In this document: piece by piece, positions 36,414 to 44,538 of the stretch | How positions within the stretch are numbered: the stretch's first letter is position 1 | Layout of the letters: every line of letters begins with the position of its first letter | From: Saprospiraceae bacterium | GTDB taxonomy: Bacteria > Bacteroidota > Bacteroidia > Chitinophagales > Saprospiraceae | Length of the DNA stretch: 64,000 bases | Direction of reading: 5' to 3' | NCBI GenBank assembly: GCA_029262995.1 | Contig: JAJCYH010000008.1 | Location: 62,001 to 126,000 of the forward strand | The notes under the pieces: generated by a model | What the model was told of the DNA's origin: nothing | Seen by the model: the letters and a program-made list of their open reading frames with translations, nothing else | Database searches by the model: none | Made by a program: the position numbers and the translations under genes

Positions 36414-36445
36414 AAAAAGGCTTGGCAAATTTGCCAAGCCTTTTT
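36414..36445 (-). terminator. Intrinsic terminator of the T9SS cargo gene
   Basis: A perfect 32-base inverted repeat, two 16-base arms meeting at 36429/36430 (AAAAAGGCTTGGCAAA and its complement). It starts 21 bases downstream of the stop of the minus-strand T9SS gene and ends in a T-run on that strand. It also works in the other direction. Confidence 0.85.
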
Positions 36446-36465
36446 CTTATGACTATTGTTAATTA

Positions 36466-37155
36466 TTATCTTTTAGTTAGGCGAGATACCTTCAAAATGT
36501 TTTGCTCTTTATTAAGCATTCTTATCAGGTAAATGCCTCTATCCAAATCAGAAATATCATGAGATTGACCTATTGTATGATTAACTCTTCTTATTTTTTT
36601 TCCAATCAAGTTATATATGATAATTTCCTTTACTTCAGCATCTTCTTTGATGTTAATGTTTTGAGAACTAGGGTTTGGATATATATTAATATTATTGTTT
36701 AAATCTCCAAAAGAAGTACTAGTAGTCTCTTCTACCATAAATGTAATTGGAATATCCATTGCAGTAGTAGTACTTTCACATTCATCTATAAGTCTTAATT
36801 CAACAACACCAGTTCCAGGAACTCCATTTGGAATGATGTTCATCTTCCATACATTTGAAGAATTGCCTAATAAGACATTAGGCTTGTTGCAAGGGCATGA
36901 TGTAACGGCAGGTGTGTAGCATAGATTATTATCACATATATATAATTCCCATTCCTCAGGAGAATTTGTCGACACAAAGTCCCAATACACTACTTTGTCC
37001 GTGCTTGTATTATTGTTAATTGTAAAACTAATATATACATCCTCGTCTGCCACTGTTAATTCTTTAATCACAGGGTCTGGACTTATTGTAAGATCTTGTG
37101 CATTGATGCCCGTAGTTATAGCTAAAAATAAAATATAGAGTATAATTTTTTTCAT
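36466..37155 (-). CDS. T9SS type A sorting-domain protein
   Basis: A 229-residue exported protein with signal peptide MKKIILYILFLAITTGINAQ. Residues 20-140 form a beta-rich domain (DLTISPDPVIKELTVADEDVYISFTINNN...) with a CPCN pair and other cysteines. It then has a type A type IX secretion C-terminal domain from about 155: NINIYPNPSSQNINI, VKEIIIYNLIGKKIR, ISDLDRGIYLIRML, ending KVSRLTKR. It is therefore predicted to be exported to the outer surface by the type IX system. Domain function is unknown. Single-gene unit with its own terminator; its upstream region borders the IS1595 relic. Confidence 0.9.
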   Translation of the reverse strand: MKKIILYILFLAITTGINAQDLTISPDPVIKELTVADEDVYISFTINNNTSTDKVVYWDFVSTNSPEEWELYICDNNLCYTPAVTSCPCNKPNVLLGNSSNVWKMNIIPNGVPGTGVVELRLIDECESTTTAMDIPITFMVEETTSTSFGDLNNNINIYPNPSSQNINIKEDAEVKEIIIYNLIGKKIRRVNHTIGQSHDISDLDRGIYLIRMLNKEQNILKVSRLTKR

Positions 37156-37259
37156 ACAACTGTCATTTGCTCAAATATAGCTAAAAGCATTCAATAAAAG
37201 GTCTTAATGGATCGTTAATGTCTACTTAAAACTATGTTTGTCAGGTAAGTTCTAAATTA

Positions 37260-37290
37260 AAGAAGCCGCATGGATTACATGAGGCTTCTT
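37260..37290. other. Orphan stem-loop
   Basis: AAGAAGCC, a G-A mismatch, CATG, loop GATTA, CATG and GGCTTCTT form a 13-pair stem. It resembles a terminator, slightly better in the minus direction where TTTAATTT follows, but no intact gene ends here. It may be left from a gene lost beside the IS relic. Confidence 0.4.
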
Positions 37291-37320
37291 GCTTTGTCAA
37301 TCAAATTAATGATAACATTT

Positions 37321-38312
37321 CTGAGTCTCCGTAGTCATGCCTAAATGCAAGTAAGCTGCAAAGTAGTACCCAATTTATATCAAAAAGTTGATATGAATAT
37401 ATTGGCATTTAACGAGGTATTTTCTGATGAAAAGAATTGCCGAAATCATTTTAAATCAACAAGGAAAGTCTAGGAATGATTTGCAATAAAATGTAGCCCA
37501 AAAGATCATTACTGCCTAAATAAAAAGTGGCGGTGGCAATATAAGTTATGTACTTTTGGGACAACCATATGCAGCGGTACAATTAAGGAAAACATTAACC
37601 TTCCGTTACGTGTGTGGTTTTTGTTTATGGCACTAATGACTCAATCTATGAAAGGTATCATTGCTCTTGAGAGGTAAAGCCAGCTTGGGTTTAAGAGATA
37701 CGAACCTGTGTGGGCCATGATGCATAAAAGAAGGTCAGCAATGGGATGTCGAGATGGTTTATAGGGACTACATGATATTGTTAATATGATGAAGATTTTT
37801 TACATAAAAGATAAGAAAAGGCTCAAAACTTATGCTTGGCTGGGGTTCACGGAATAAGCAAAATGTAGCAGTATTAGCAGAATCGGAATCTTTAGAAGAC
37901 GTTGAAACTGGAAAATATCTAGTCAGTTCAGATATTTCAAAATGGTAGTATTTTAAGTTCATAAGTCAGAAACTGTAGACAAGACATTAAAATACAGCTT
38001 ACAACAAAGCAATGTGGTTTTGAGTGTTAAAAGCAAAAGCTATGTACTATATTTCAAATTATGTAGAGATTTATTTCCATGAAAAATTGGATAAACAAAC
38101 AACCAGCTCTACATTAAAATGGGTGCACATTGCCATAACAAATGCTGAGAAATGGTAGCTAGGTATTCATCACATGATTAAAGGAAAATACTTACATAAT
38201 TATTAAAATGAATTTTGCTATAAATTGAACAGACGATATTTCAAAAACAGATTATTTAAATGAGTGCCTTTAGCTGTAGCTAAATCCTATTGACATATTT
38301 AAGGATACTCAG
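37321..38312 (+). mobile_element. Decayed IS1595-family insertion sequence (about 990 bp)
   Basis: The ends carry a short inverted repeat, CTGAGTCTCC (37321-37330) and GGATACTCAG (38303-38312), 9 of 10 matching, and enclose a transposase relic. The span of 992 bases fits IS1595 elements, which are near 1 kb. No clean target-site duplication is seen in the flanks. The element is inactive. Confidence 0.65.
37393..38290 (+). pseudogene. IS1595-family transposase remnant
   Basis: Broken into several frames by stops and indels but recognisable along its full length. It has an N-terminal MNILAFNEVFSDEKNCRNHF and zinc-ribbon area, then WRWQYKLCTFGTTICSGTI. ENINLPLRVWFLFMALMTQSMKGI, QLGFKRYEPVWAMMHKRRSAMG and QNVAVLAESESLEDVETGKY follow. 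The C-terminal stretch is LDKQTTSSTLKWVHIAITNA, followed by LGIHHMIKGKYLHNY and NEFCYKLNRRYFKNRLFK. These match the order of the IS1595 (ISXO2-like) transposase: zinc ribbon, DDE core and the HxAIxNAKR plus LNEFCYRxNRRYF signature. At least eight in-frame stops show it is long dead. Confidence 0.85.
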
Positions 38313-38469
38313 ATATTTATATTTTTTTTATCCAAAGTAAAGTCATTACTTAGATTATAAACCATGATGTCTTGATGGCGGCTTTTCGTAACTGTCTTTA
38401 CTTTGACATATTAACTCAATTTATAAACTCTTTGCAAATCTTGCTTAAAACAATCAGTTATTTAATACT

Positions 38470-39798
38470 ATGAAAGTAGCAATTATTGGAAATGGAGTTA
38501 GTGGAATTACTGCCGCCAGGTGGATTCGCAAATTGGGGAATCACCAAATTTCAGTTATCTCTTCTGAATCTGACTACTTTTTTTCCAGAACTGCCCTAAT
38601 GTATGTTTATATGGGGCATATGAAATTTGATGATATTCAACCATATGAACCTGATTTTTGGTTAAAAAACCGTATTGATCTTGTAAAGGATAGGGTCAAG
38701 CAAGTTGTTTTTGATGAGAAGAAATTAATACTGGAAAGCTCAGAGCCAATAGTATATGACAAACTAATTTTCGCCTTGGGTTCCAAATCAAATATGTTTG
38801 GTTGGCCAGGACAAGACTTGAATGGTGTTGGAGGTCTATATGCACTTCAAGATCTTCAGAATATGGAAGCTTTTAGCTCTGGATTGGAAAGAGCAGTTGT
38901 TGTTGGAGGAGGACTTATTGGAATTGAAATGGCAGAAATGTTTCACTCTCGAAAGATTCCAGTAACAATGTTGGTAAGAGAATCAGATTATTGGAATAAT
39001 GTACTACCTCCAGAGGAATCAGCTATGATTTCAAGACATATTGTTAAACATGGCATAGATCTTAGATTGAATTCTAATCTTGGTGAAATTATAGATGATG
39101 GTGATGGCAAGGCTTGTGCAGTCGTTGTGAAAGAGACGGGAGATAAAGTTAATTGTGGTTATGTAGGTTTGACGGCTGGAGTTAGCCCGAATGTAGATTT
39201 TTTGAAAAACTCTTCATTGGAAGTGGAAAGAGGCATCATGGTTGATGATTACCTACGGACCAATATAGGTGATGTATATGCAATAGGAGATTGCGCGCAA
39301 ATAAGAGAAGCAAAGCCAGGAAGAAAAAATATTGAAGCAGTGTGGTACACAGGTAGGATGATGGGTGAGGTGGTTGCACATAATGTTTGTGGAAATAAGA
39401 TTGATTATGATCCAGGAATATGGTTTAATTCGGCTAAATTTATCGATATTGAATATCAAGTTTATGGCGATGTACCACAAGAAAGCAATTCAATATATTG
39501 GGAACATTCTTGTGGAGAAAAGTCAATACGCATTGTTTATGATCAAAACACTCAAATCGTTACTGGTCTCAATCTTATGGGAATTAGATTTCGACATGAA
39601 GTGTGTGAAAAGTGGCTTGCCAGTAAAGCAAAATTAGAAGATGTTTTAGAAAACATTTGCCTAGCAGACTTCAACCCAGAATTTTATGAGACTTATGAGA
39701 AATCACTAATAAGTCAATACAATGAGAGTTTTGGAAAAGAATTAGTACTGAAATCTAAACGTTCCCTTAATAGTGTATTATCATTTTTAAAACAATAA
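38470..39798 (+). CDS. FAD-dependent NAD(P)-disulfide-type oxidoreductase
   Basis: A 442-residue cytoplasmic flavoprotein of the pyridine nucleotide-disulfide reductase superfamily, nearest in pattern to rubredoxin/ferredoxin reductases and the N-half of nitrite reductase NirB. FAD-binding GXGXXG is IGNGVSGITAARWIRK (about 5-20). The NAD(P) site is VVVGGGLIGIEMAEM near 143, and the second FAD motif VYAIGDCAQ is near 271. No active-site CXXXXC disulfide is seen. ATG 38470 gives the Rossmann start directly. A polyferredoxin gene follows 3 bases after its stop, so an electron-transfer pair from NAD(P)H is probable. The final acceptor is not known. Confidence 0.9.
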   Translation: MKVAIIGNGVSGITAARWIRKLGNHQISVISSESDYFFSRTALMYVYMGHMKFDDIQPYEPDFWLKNRIDLVKDRVKQVVFDEKKLILESSEPIVYDKLIFALGSKSNMFGWPGQDLNGVGGLYALQDLQNMEAFSSGLERAVVVGGGLIGIEMAEMFHSRKIPVTMLVRESDYWNNVLPPEESAMISRHIVKHGIDLRLNSNLGEIIDDGDGKACAVVVKETGDKVNCGYVGLTAGVSPNVDFLKNSSLEVERGIMVDDYLRTNIGDVYAIGDCAQIREAKPGRKNIEAVWYTGRMMGEVVAHNVCGNKIDYDPGIWFNSAKFIDIEYQVYGDVPQESNSIYWEHSCGEKSIRIVYDQNTQIVTGLNLMGIRFRHEVCEKWLASKAKLEDVLENICLADFNPEFYETYEKSLISQYNESFGKELVLKSKRSLNSVLSFLKQ

Positions 39799-39801
39799 TT
39801 G

Positions 39802-41364
39802 ATGTCTGATCCTGTTTATAATAGTATGTCGGTCGCTAACCCGCACCCACTGCATTTAGATCTCCAGCAAAAATTAGCCTCTGCATTAGCTGCAATTGGA
39901 TTGCTCATTATCCTTATGGCTGCAATTAATATAAAGATGGTTGCTACAGTTCAGATGCTATGGTTGTCATTAAGTTTGATAAGCATCGGAACCATTTGGT
40001 TTGCTTATAGAGCATATTTAACTAAGTCTCCAGGGATTAAGAATGATGGGATAATGTTTTCAAGTTTAACCAATAAAGGTTTATGGGCCTGGATGGCAGG
40101 CATATTCATTACAGGCTTCTATGTTTTATTGTATTGGTTTCCAAGCTATTTGGGATTGGCGCAAGATGATCAAGGAAACACAGGACTAGTAGCTTTTTTT
40201 GATCCTCTTTCGATGCTTTTAAAATCCAAGCCAGCAAGTCAATGGTTTGTTTATGGTGTTCTTTATACCTTGGCTATATTAATTTTTGGCTTGAGATTTA
40301 TATGGAAATACAGGTATAATAAGTATCAAATTCTTAGAACCCTAAGCGTCATGTTTTTTCAATTAGGATTTGCATTTTTAATTCCTGAATTCTTACAAAA
40401 GTTAAACTATCCATATAATGACATGAAAAATATGTGGCCCTTGAATTATTATTTCTTTGACGAATGGAGTATAAAAGGCTTTTTGGAAGGTGGCAATCTT
40501 GGATGGTTCATGTTGCTATTCGGTATTTTGATGATATTTATAATTTCACCTGTTCTTACATATCTATATGGAAAAAGGTGGTATTGCAGTTGGGTTTGTG
40601 GTTGCGGAGGATTGGCAGAAACAGCAGGTGATGCTTTCCGACATCTATCTGATAAATCGATAAAAGCTTGGCAAATAGAACGGTGGTTGGTCCATCTCGT
40701 ATTATTATTTGCATTTCTGATGACAATGGGTGTAATCTATAGTTTCTTCCATAACAACCCTCAAGGTTATTGGTTTGACAAAGGCAGTATTGTAATGCTA
40801 ATATCAATTATTGTTATTGGGTTAATAGGCACCAATTGGCTTGTAAAACCATTTAAAAATAAAATAGATCAAAAAGCTTTATACATATTCACAGGCGTAA
40901 TGACGTTGGGACTATTGTTAATGATTGTATCTTATTTTACAGGAAATAAGAATGCTTTGTTTATTGATTTCTACACATTAAGAAGTAGTTATGGGTTCAT
41001 TATAGGTGCAATATTTTCCGGAATTGTTGGCGTTGGATTCTACCCATTGATGGGCAATAGGGTTTGGTGTAGGTTTGGTTGTCCTATGGCTGCCATTTTA
41101 GGGATACAGCAAAAATTGTTTTCCAGATTCAGGATTACAACAAATGGTGGTCAATGTATAAGTTGTGGTAATTGTTCGACCTACTGCGAAATGGGTATTG
41201 ATGTTCGCTCTTATGCTCAGAAGGGGCAAAATATTGTTCGCTCTTCTTGTGTTGGCTGTGGGATTTGTGCCGCCGTTTGCCCTAGAGGTGTACTCAGACT
41301 TGAAAACGGTAGTGAAGATTTATTTTCCAAGACAGACGAAATCCGAAATATTCAGGTTAAGTAA
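39802..41364 (+). CDS. Membrane 4Fe-4S polyferredoxin (NapH/NosR/CcoG-like)
   Basis: A 520-residue membrane protein with about six helices and several iron-sulfur motifs. Before the C-terminal part it has CSWVCGCGGLAETAGDAFR near residue 262 and CRFGCPMAAIL near 422. Two ferredoxin clusters follow: CISCGNCSTYC near 451 and CVGCGICAAVCPRG near 483. The architecture resembles NapH, NosR C-terminal and CcoG proteins that move electrons across the inner membrane. ATG 39802 is chosen over TTG 39799. It directly follows the FAD reductase. nadC follows after 128 bases. The partner enzyme that receives electrons is not in the window. Confidence 0.87.
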   Translation: MSDPVYNSMSVANPHPLHLDLQQKLASALAAIGLLIILMAAINIKMVATVQMLWLSLSLISIGTIWFAYRAYLTKSPGIKNDGIMFSSLTNKGLWAWMAGIFITGFYVLLYWFPSYLGLAQDDQGNTGLVAFFDPLSMLLKSKPASQWFVYGVLYTLAILIFGLRFIWKYRYNKYQILRTLSVMFFQLGFAFLIPEFLQKLNYPYNDMKNMWPLNYYFFDEWSIKGFLEGGNLGWFMLLFGILMIFIISPVLTYLYGKRWYCSWVCGCGGLAETAGDAFRHLSDKSIKAWQIERWLVHLVLLFAFLMTMGVIYSFFHNNPQGYWFDKGSIVMLISIIVIGLIGTNWLVKPFKNKIDQKALYIFTGVMTLGLLLMIVSYFTGNKNALFIDFYTLRSSYGFIIGAIFSGIVGVGFYPLMGNRVWCRFGCPMAAILGIQQKLFSRFRITTNGGQCISCGNCSTYCEMGIDVRSYAQKGQNIVRSSCVGCGICAAVCPRGVLRLENGSEDLFSKTDEIRNIQVK

Positions 41365-41492
41365 TGCAGTGTGGTGAATACAATTTTAAAATTCTATTCT
41401 TGATTAGTAATTCATTCATTATAAATATCTTGAGCTATTCAATTTAGGGATTATATTATTTTTACAACATTGTAAATCAAATAATTTTACAC

Positions 41493-42347
41493 TTGGAAGG
41501 TATTAAAGATTCATTACTTGAGGCATTCATAGATGCTGCCTTAAGAGAAGATATCAAAGATGGAGATCATACTTCATTAGCCTGTATTTCAGAATCCTCA
41601 AAAGATAATGCTCATCTTCTTGTGAAAGAAGATGGAGTTATTGCTGGAATAGACTTTGCAAAGCATGTATTTCGAAAACTTGATCCTGATTTCAATTGGG
41701 AGGTTCATATCCATGATGGGACAGATGTAAAATATGGTGATATTGCTTTTGAAGTAGAGGCTGGATCTCGAGCTTTATTAAAGGGAGAAAGGTTGGTTCT
41801 CAATACCATGCAGAGGCTAAGTGGGGTTGCTACAATGAGCAAAAAATATGCAAGACTTGTAGAAGATCTCCCTGTTATAATTCTAGATACCAGAAAAACC
41901 ACTCCACTGATGAGATTTCTAGAAAAATGGGCAGTAAGAACAGGGGGGTGTAGTAATTATAGAAATGGTCTTTACGACTGGATTATGATAAAAGATAATC
42001 ATGTTGAAGCATGTGGAGGTTTGACAATAGCCATTCAAAAGGTTAAAAAATACTTGGACGAAACTGAAAGGTCTTTAAATATCACTGTTGAGGTAAGAGA
42101 CTTTGATGAATTGAAGGAAGCCCTAACCGAAGGAGGTATTAAAAGAATAATGCTTGATAATTTTCAAATTTCAGATTTGCGTAAAGCAGTAGGAATTGTA
42201 GACAAGAAGTTTGAAACGGAAGCATCAGGCGGAATAACTATAGAAACTTTAAGATCTGTTGCAGAAACTGGCGTTGATTTTATTTCAGTAGGTGCGCTTA
42301 CCCATTCGGCAGGATCCATGGATTTGAGTTTGAAAATCAGTAAATAA
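41493..42347 (+). CDS. nadC: Nicotinate-nucleotide pyrophosphorylase (quinolinate phosphoribosyltransferase)
   Basis: Makes nicotinate mononucleotide from quinolinate and PRPP in de novo NAD synthesis. The 284 residues start with a TTG at 41493 (MEGIKDSLLEAFIDAALREDIKDGDHTSLACI). They carry the type II PRTase motifs: GERLVLNTMQRLSGVATMSKKY, LDTRKTTPLMRFLEKWAVRTGGCSNYRNGLYDWIMIKDNHVEA (substrate lysines and arginines), EVRDFDELKEAL, IMLDNF and EASGGITIETLR with SVGALTHSA. No clear promoter is found; it may be read from the polyferredoxin operon. A hairpin that forms a terminator for the minus strand overlaps its end. Confidence 0.95.
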   Translation: MEGIKDSLLEAFIDAALREDIKDGDHTSLACISESSKDNAHLLVKEDGVIAGIDFAKHVFRKLDPDFNWEVHIHDGTDVKYGDIAFEVEAGSRALLKGERLVLNTMQRLSGVATMSKKYARLVEDLPVIILDTRKTTPLMRFLEKWAVRTGGCSNYRNGLYDWIMIKDNHVEACGGLTIAIQKVKKYLDETERSLNITVEVRDFDELKEALTEGGIKRIMLDNFQISDLRKAVGIVDKKFETEASGGITIETLRSVAETGVDFISVGALTHSAGSMDLSLKISK

Positions 42348-42385
42348 AAAACAGTCATACTGATATTGAGATCAATATGACTGTT
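42346..42385 (-). terminator. Intrinsic terminator on the minus strand, for the 35-residue mini-gene
   Basis: Arms AACAGTCATA (42350-42359) and TATGACTGTT (42376-42385) with an inner TGAT/ATCA pairing. The T-run (TTTTTTATTT) follows only in the minus direction, so it ends transcripts of the mini-gene 25 bases upstream rather than nadC. Confidence 0.7.
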
Positions 42386-42410
42386 CGTCGACGTGTTAAA
42401 TCTATACGTT

Positions 42411-42518
42411 TTATCCAGGATAACTCATAATCAAAAAACTCAAAAGTATGAGCGAGAAGATCACAACAACCCAGAATCTTAAATCAGTATAGATATTCTG
42501 GTCATCTTTCTGCATCAT
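42411..42518 (-). CDS. Candidate 35-residue single-pass membrane mini-protein
   Basis: From ATG 42518 to TAA 42411-42413 a frame encodes 35 residues. A polar N-terminus MMQKDDQNIYTDLRFW is followed by a hydrophobic helix VVVIFSLILLSFLIM and SYPG. This looks like a type II single-pass inner-membrane peptide with a cytoplasmic N-terminus. The next ATG (42515) could also serve. The intrinsic terminator just downstream, with its T-run on this strand only, suggests a real transcription unit. No clean -33/-7 promoter is found upstream. No family is recognised; small subunits or regulators of respiratory enzymes have this size. Confidence 0.55.
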   Translation of the reverse strand: MMQKDDQNIYTDLRFWVVVIFSLILLSFLIMSYPG

Positions 42519-42780
42519 AACACGTAATAGGGTTTTGGTTATTAATCAGGTTAAATCAATACGATGAGTCAACCTTTGATCTCATTAAGCCAAAAAGAAT
42601 ACCATATGTATTAATCGTTATATGTTATGTACACAGAAACTAGCTGTGATTAAAGGGTAAACTATTTATAACAGAAATAACTTATCTATAAAGCCTTTAT
42701 AGTAAGCTGTTTTTAAATGCATCATATAGTTTATTTAAATAATTGCACAAGGAATACAATTTATAAAATACCCAAAAGCT
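42519..42780. other. Intergenic region without recognisable gene
   Basis: 262 A/T-rich bases between the mini-gene and pyrD. It presumably carries the mini-gene promoter, although no consensus match was found, and the pyrD 3' end. No terminator with a T-run is evident for pyrD. Confidence 0.5.
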
Positions 42781-43818
42781 TTAGATACCTTTTGATAGAT
42801 GTTTTTTAATGTTTTTCACAAAAGTTGGACCTTGATAGATTAATCCTGAATATACTTGAATCAAATTTGCACCAGAATCAATCATTTTCTGGGCATCTTC
42901 GGGCGAATTTATACCACCAGCGCCAATAATAGGAATTTCAGAATTATTATCTCTAATCTTTTTAACGATGTTTCTGGAGATACGTGTCAAAGGTTTACCG
43001 CTTAGACCCCCGTTTCCAATAGCATTAAGTGTTTGTGTGGAAGTTTTCAAATGATCTCTTGAAATTGTTGTATTGGTTGCTATTACACCATCAAGTTGTT
43101 CATTTTTCAAGATGTCAAAAATGTCTTCTAGTTGTTCATCGCTTAAGTCAGGAGCGATTTTTAAAAGGACAGGTTTTTTTAATGGTTTGGAATCTCTTAG
43201 GGTAATAAGATGTCTTAATAATTTTGTAAGTGGCTCTTTGCCTTGAAGTTCTCTTAGTCCTGGCGTATTTGGCGAACTTACATTAACAACAAAATAGTCG
43301 ACATGATCATATAGTTTTTCGAATGCAAAATGATAATCTTCTATGGCATTTGCATTAGGTGTTAGTTTGTTTTTTCCAATATTACCGCCAATGATAATAT
43401 TTTTGTTTTTTCTTTTAATAAGGCGGTTAACCAGAGTCTCTACACCTTCATTATTGAATCCCATTCTGTTTATTAGCCCCTCATCCTCTGGCAATCTGAA
43501 TAGTCTTGGTTTTGCATTACCTTCCTGCGGCTTTGGGGTGACGGTTCCTATTTCTAAAAAGCCAAATCCTAATGCTGACATGGCTTCAAAGTGCTTACCA
43601 TCTTTATCGAATCCTGCTGCCAGACCAACACGATTTGGAAAATTGATTCCCCAAAGAGATGTTTCAAGCTTTTTATCGTGATAACTTAAGGACCATTTTA
43701 CCAAATGGCTAATTATTGGAATCCGCAATATAATGCTAAAGCTCTTGGCGGTCAATTGGTGAGCACTTTCTGCGTCAAGTAAAAATAGAAGAGGTTTAAG
43801 AAGGTACTTATACAACAA
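42781..43818 (-). CDS. pyrD: Quinone-dependent dihydroorotate dehydrogenase (class 2)
   Basis: Membrane-associated flavoprotein oxidising dihydroorotate to orotate in pyrimidine synthesis, passing electrons to quinone. The 345 residues open with an amphipathic membrane-binding helix (MLYKYLLKPLLFLLDAESAHQLTAKSF). They contain FPNRVGLAAGFDKDGK and MGFNNEGVETL. The catalytic-base serine is in FVVNVSSPNTPGLRELQ, and FMN sites are IATNTTISR and GGLSGKPL with IIGAGGINSPEDA. The Crp/Fnr gene's stop directly abuts its start, so the two are cotranscribed. That pairing of a regulator with a respiratory-chain enzyme is unusual and may be accidental. Confidence 0.96.
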   Translation of the reverse strand: MLYKYLLKPLLFLLDAESAHQLTAKSFSIILRIPIISHLVKWSLSYHDKKLETSLWGINFPNRVGLAAGFDKDGKHFEAMSALGFGFLEIGTVTPKPQEGNAKPRLFRLPEDEGLINRMGFNNEGVETLVNRLIKRKNKNIIIGGNIGKNKLTPNANAIEDYHFAFEKLYDHVDYFVVNVSSPNTPGLRELQGKEPLTKLLRHLITLRDSKPLKKPVLLKIAPDLSDEQLEDIFDILKNEQLDGVIATNTTISRDHLKTSTQTLNAIGNGGLSGKPLTRISRNIVKKIRDNNSEIPIIGAGGINSPEDAQKMIDSGANLIQVYSGLIYQGPTFVKNIKKHLSKGI

Positions 43819-44505
43819 TTACTTTATTTCACTTAATAATTTATCTAGGTCTCGGACCAATAATCTTTTTCTGTTAAAGGTAATAATGTCATCCGCTCTC
43901 AATTCATTAAGAACCGTGGTTACTGTCTGCCTGGATGTTGCTGTTAGATTAGCAATTTCTTGATGAGTGATAAAATGTCTAACTACCCATTCATAGCCAA
44001 CTCGCTGTCCTCTCTTCCTTACCAATTCACCAAGATATTCGATGATCCGACTTCGTGAATCCTTAAATACAAGTGATTCCAGTCTATTTTCCATTTCAAT
44101 CACTTTAGAGCCCATTATTTTCATAAAGAACAAACTTAAAGAGCTGTGATCTTTGATAAGATTTTTCATTTGCTCTGAGGAAATGACACAGACATCAGTA
44201 TCTTCAACTGCTAGTGCATAGTCTCTTCTTTTGGCTTCTCCAATCATAGCCAGTTCTCCAAACACCTCACCTTTTCCTAGTATAGCTTTGGTAATTTCTT
44301 TGCCATTATCGGCAAATGATCCGATTTTTATTCTACCTGAGTTTATAAAGAAAATTTTATCGCTTTCTTGATCGGGGAGGTAAACGTATTCATCCTTTTT
44401 GATAAGCTTAACCTGGTGGTCATTTAGCTGTTCACCCATTTTCTGGGGACAAAATATTCCTCCTACATCGATGTTTTCAAGATACCAGATGGCTTTTTCA
44501 TTCAT
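43819..44505 (-). CDS. Crp/Fnr-family transcriptional regulator
   Basis: A 228-residue regulator with an N-terminal cyclic-nucleotide-binding-type beta barrel (YVYLPDQESDKIFFINSGRIKIGSFADNGKEITKAILGKGEVFGELAMIGE). A long dimerisation helix and a C-terminal winged helix (HQEIANLTATSRQTVTTVLNELRADDIITFNRKRLLVRDLDKL) follow. There is no CX2-3C...C cluster typical of Fnr, so an oxygen-sensing iron-sulfur role is unlikely; the ligand is unknown. It lies 33 bases after dnaX and directly before pyrD, so the order dnaX-crp-pyrD probably forms one transcript. Targets cannot be read from the sequence. Confidence 0.93.
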   Translation of the reverse strand: MNEKAIWYLENIDVGGIFCPQKMGEQLNDHQVKLIKKDEYVYLPDQESDKIFFINSGRIKIGSFADNGKEITKAILGKGEVFGELAMIGEAKRRDYALAVEDTDVCVISSEQMKNLIKDHSSLSLFFMKIMGSKVIEMENRLESLVFKDSRSRIIEYLGELVRKRGQRVGYEWVVRHFITHQEIANLTATSRQTVTTVLNELRADDIITFNRKRLLVRDLDKLLSEIK

Positions 44506-44538
44506 AATTCAGTGGATTAGCTTCTCTAAATTTAATGA

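Noticed and set aside
37768-37962. A 64-codon minus-strand frame
   Set aside because: It lies antisense within the IS1595 transposase relic, which accounts for the sequence.
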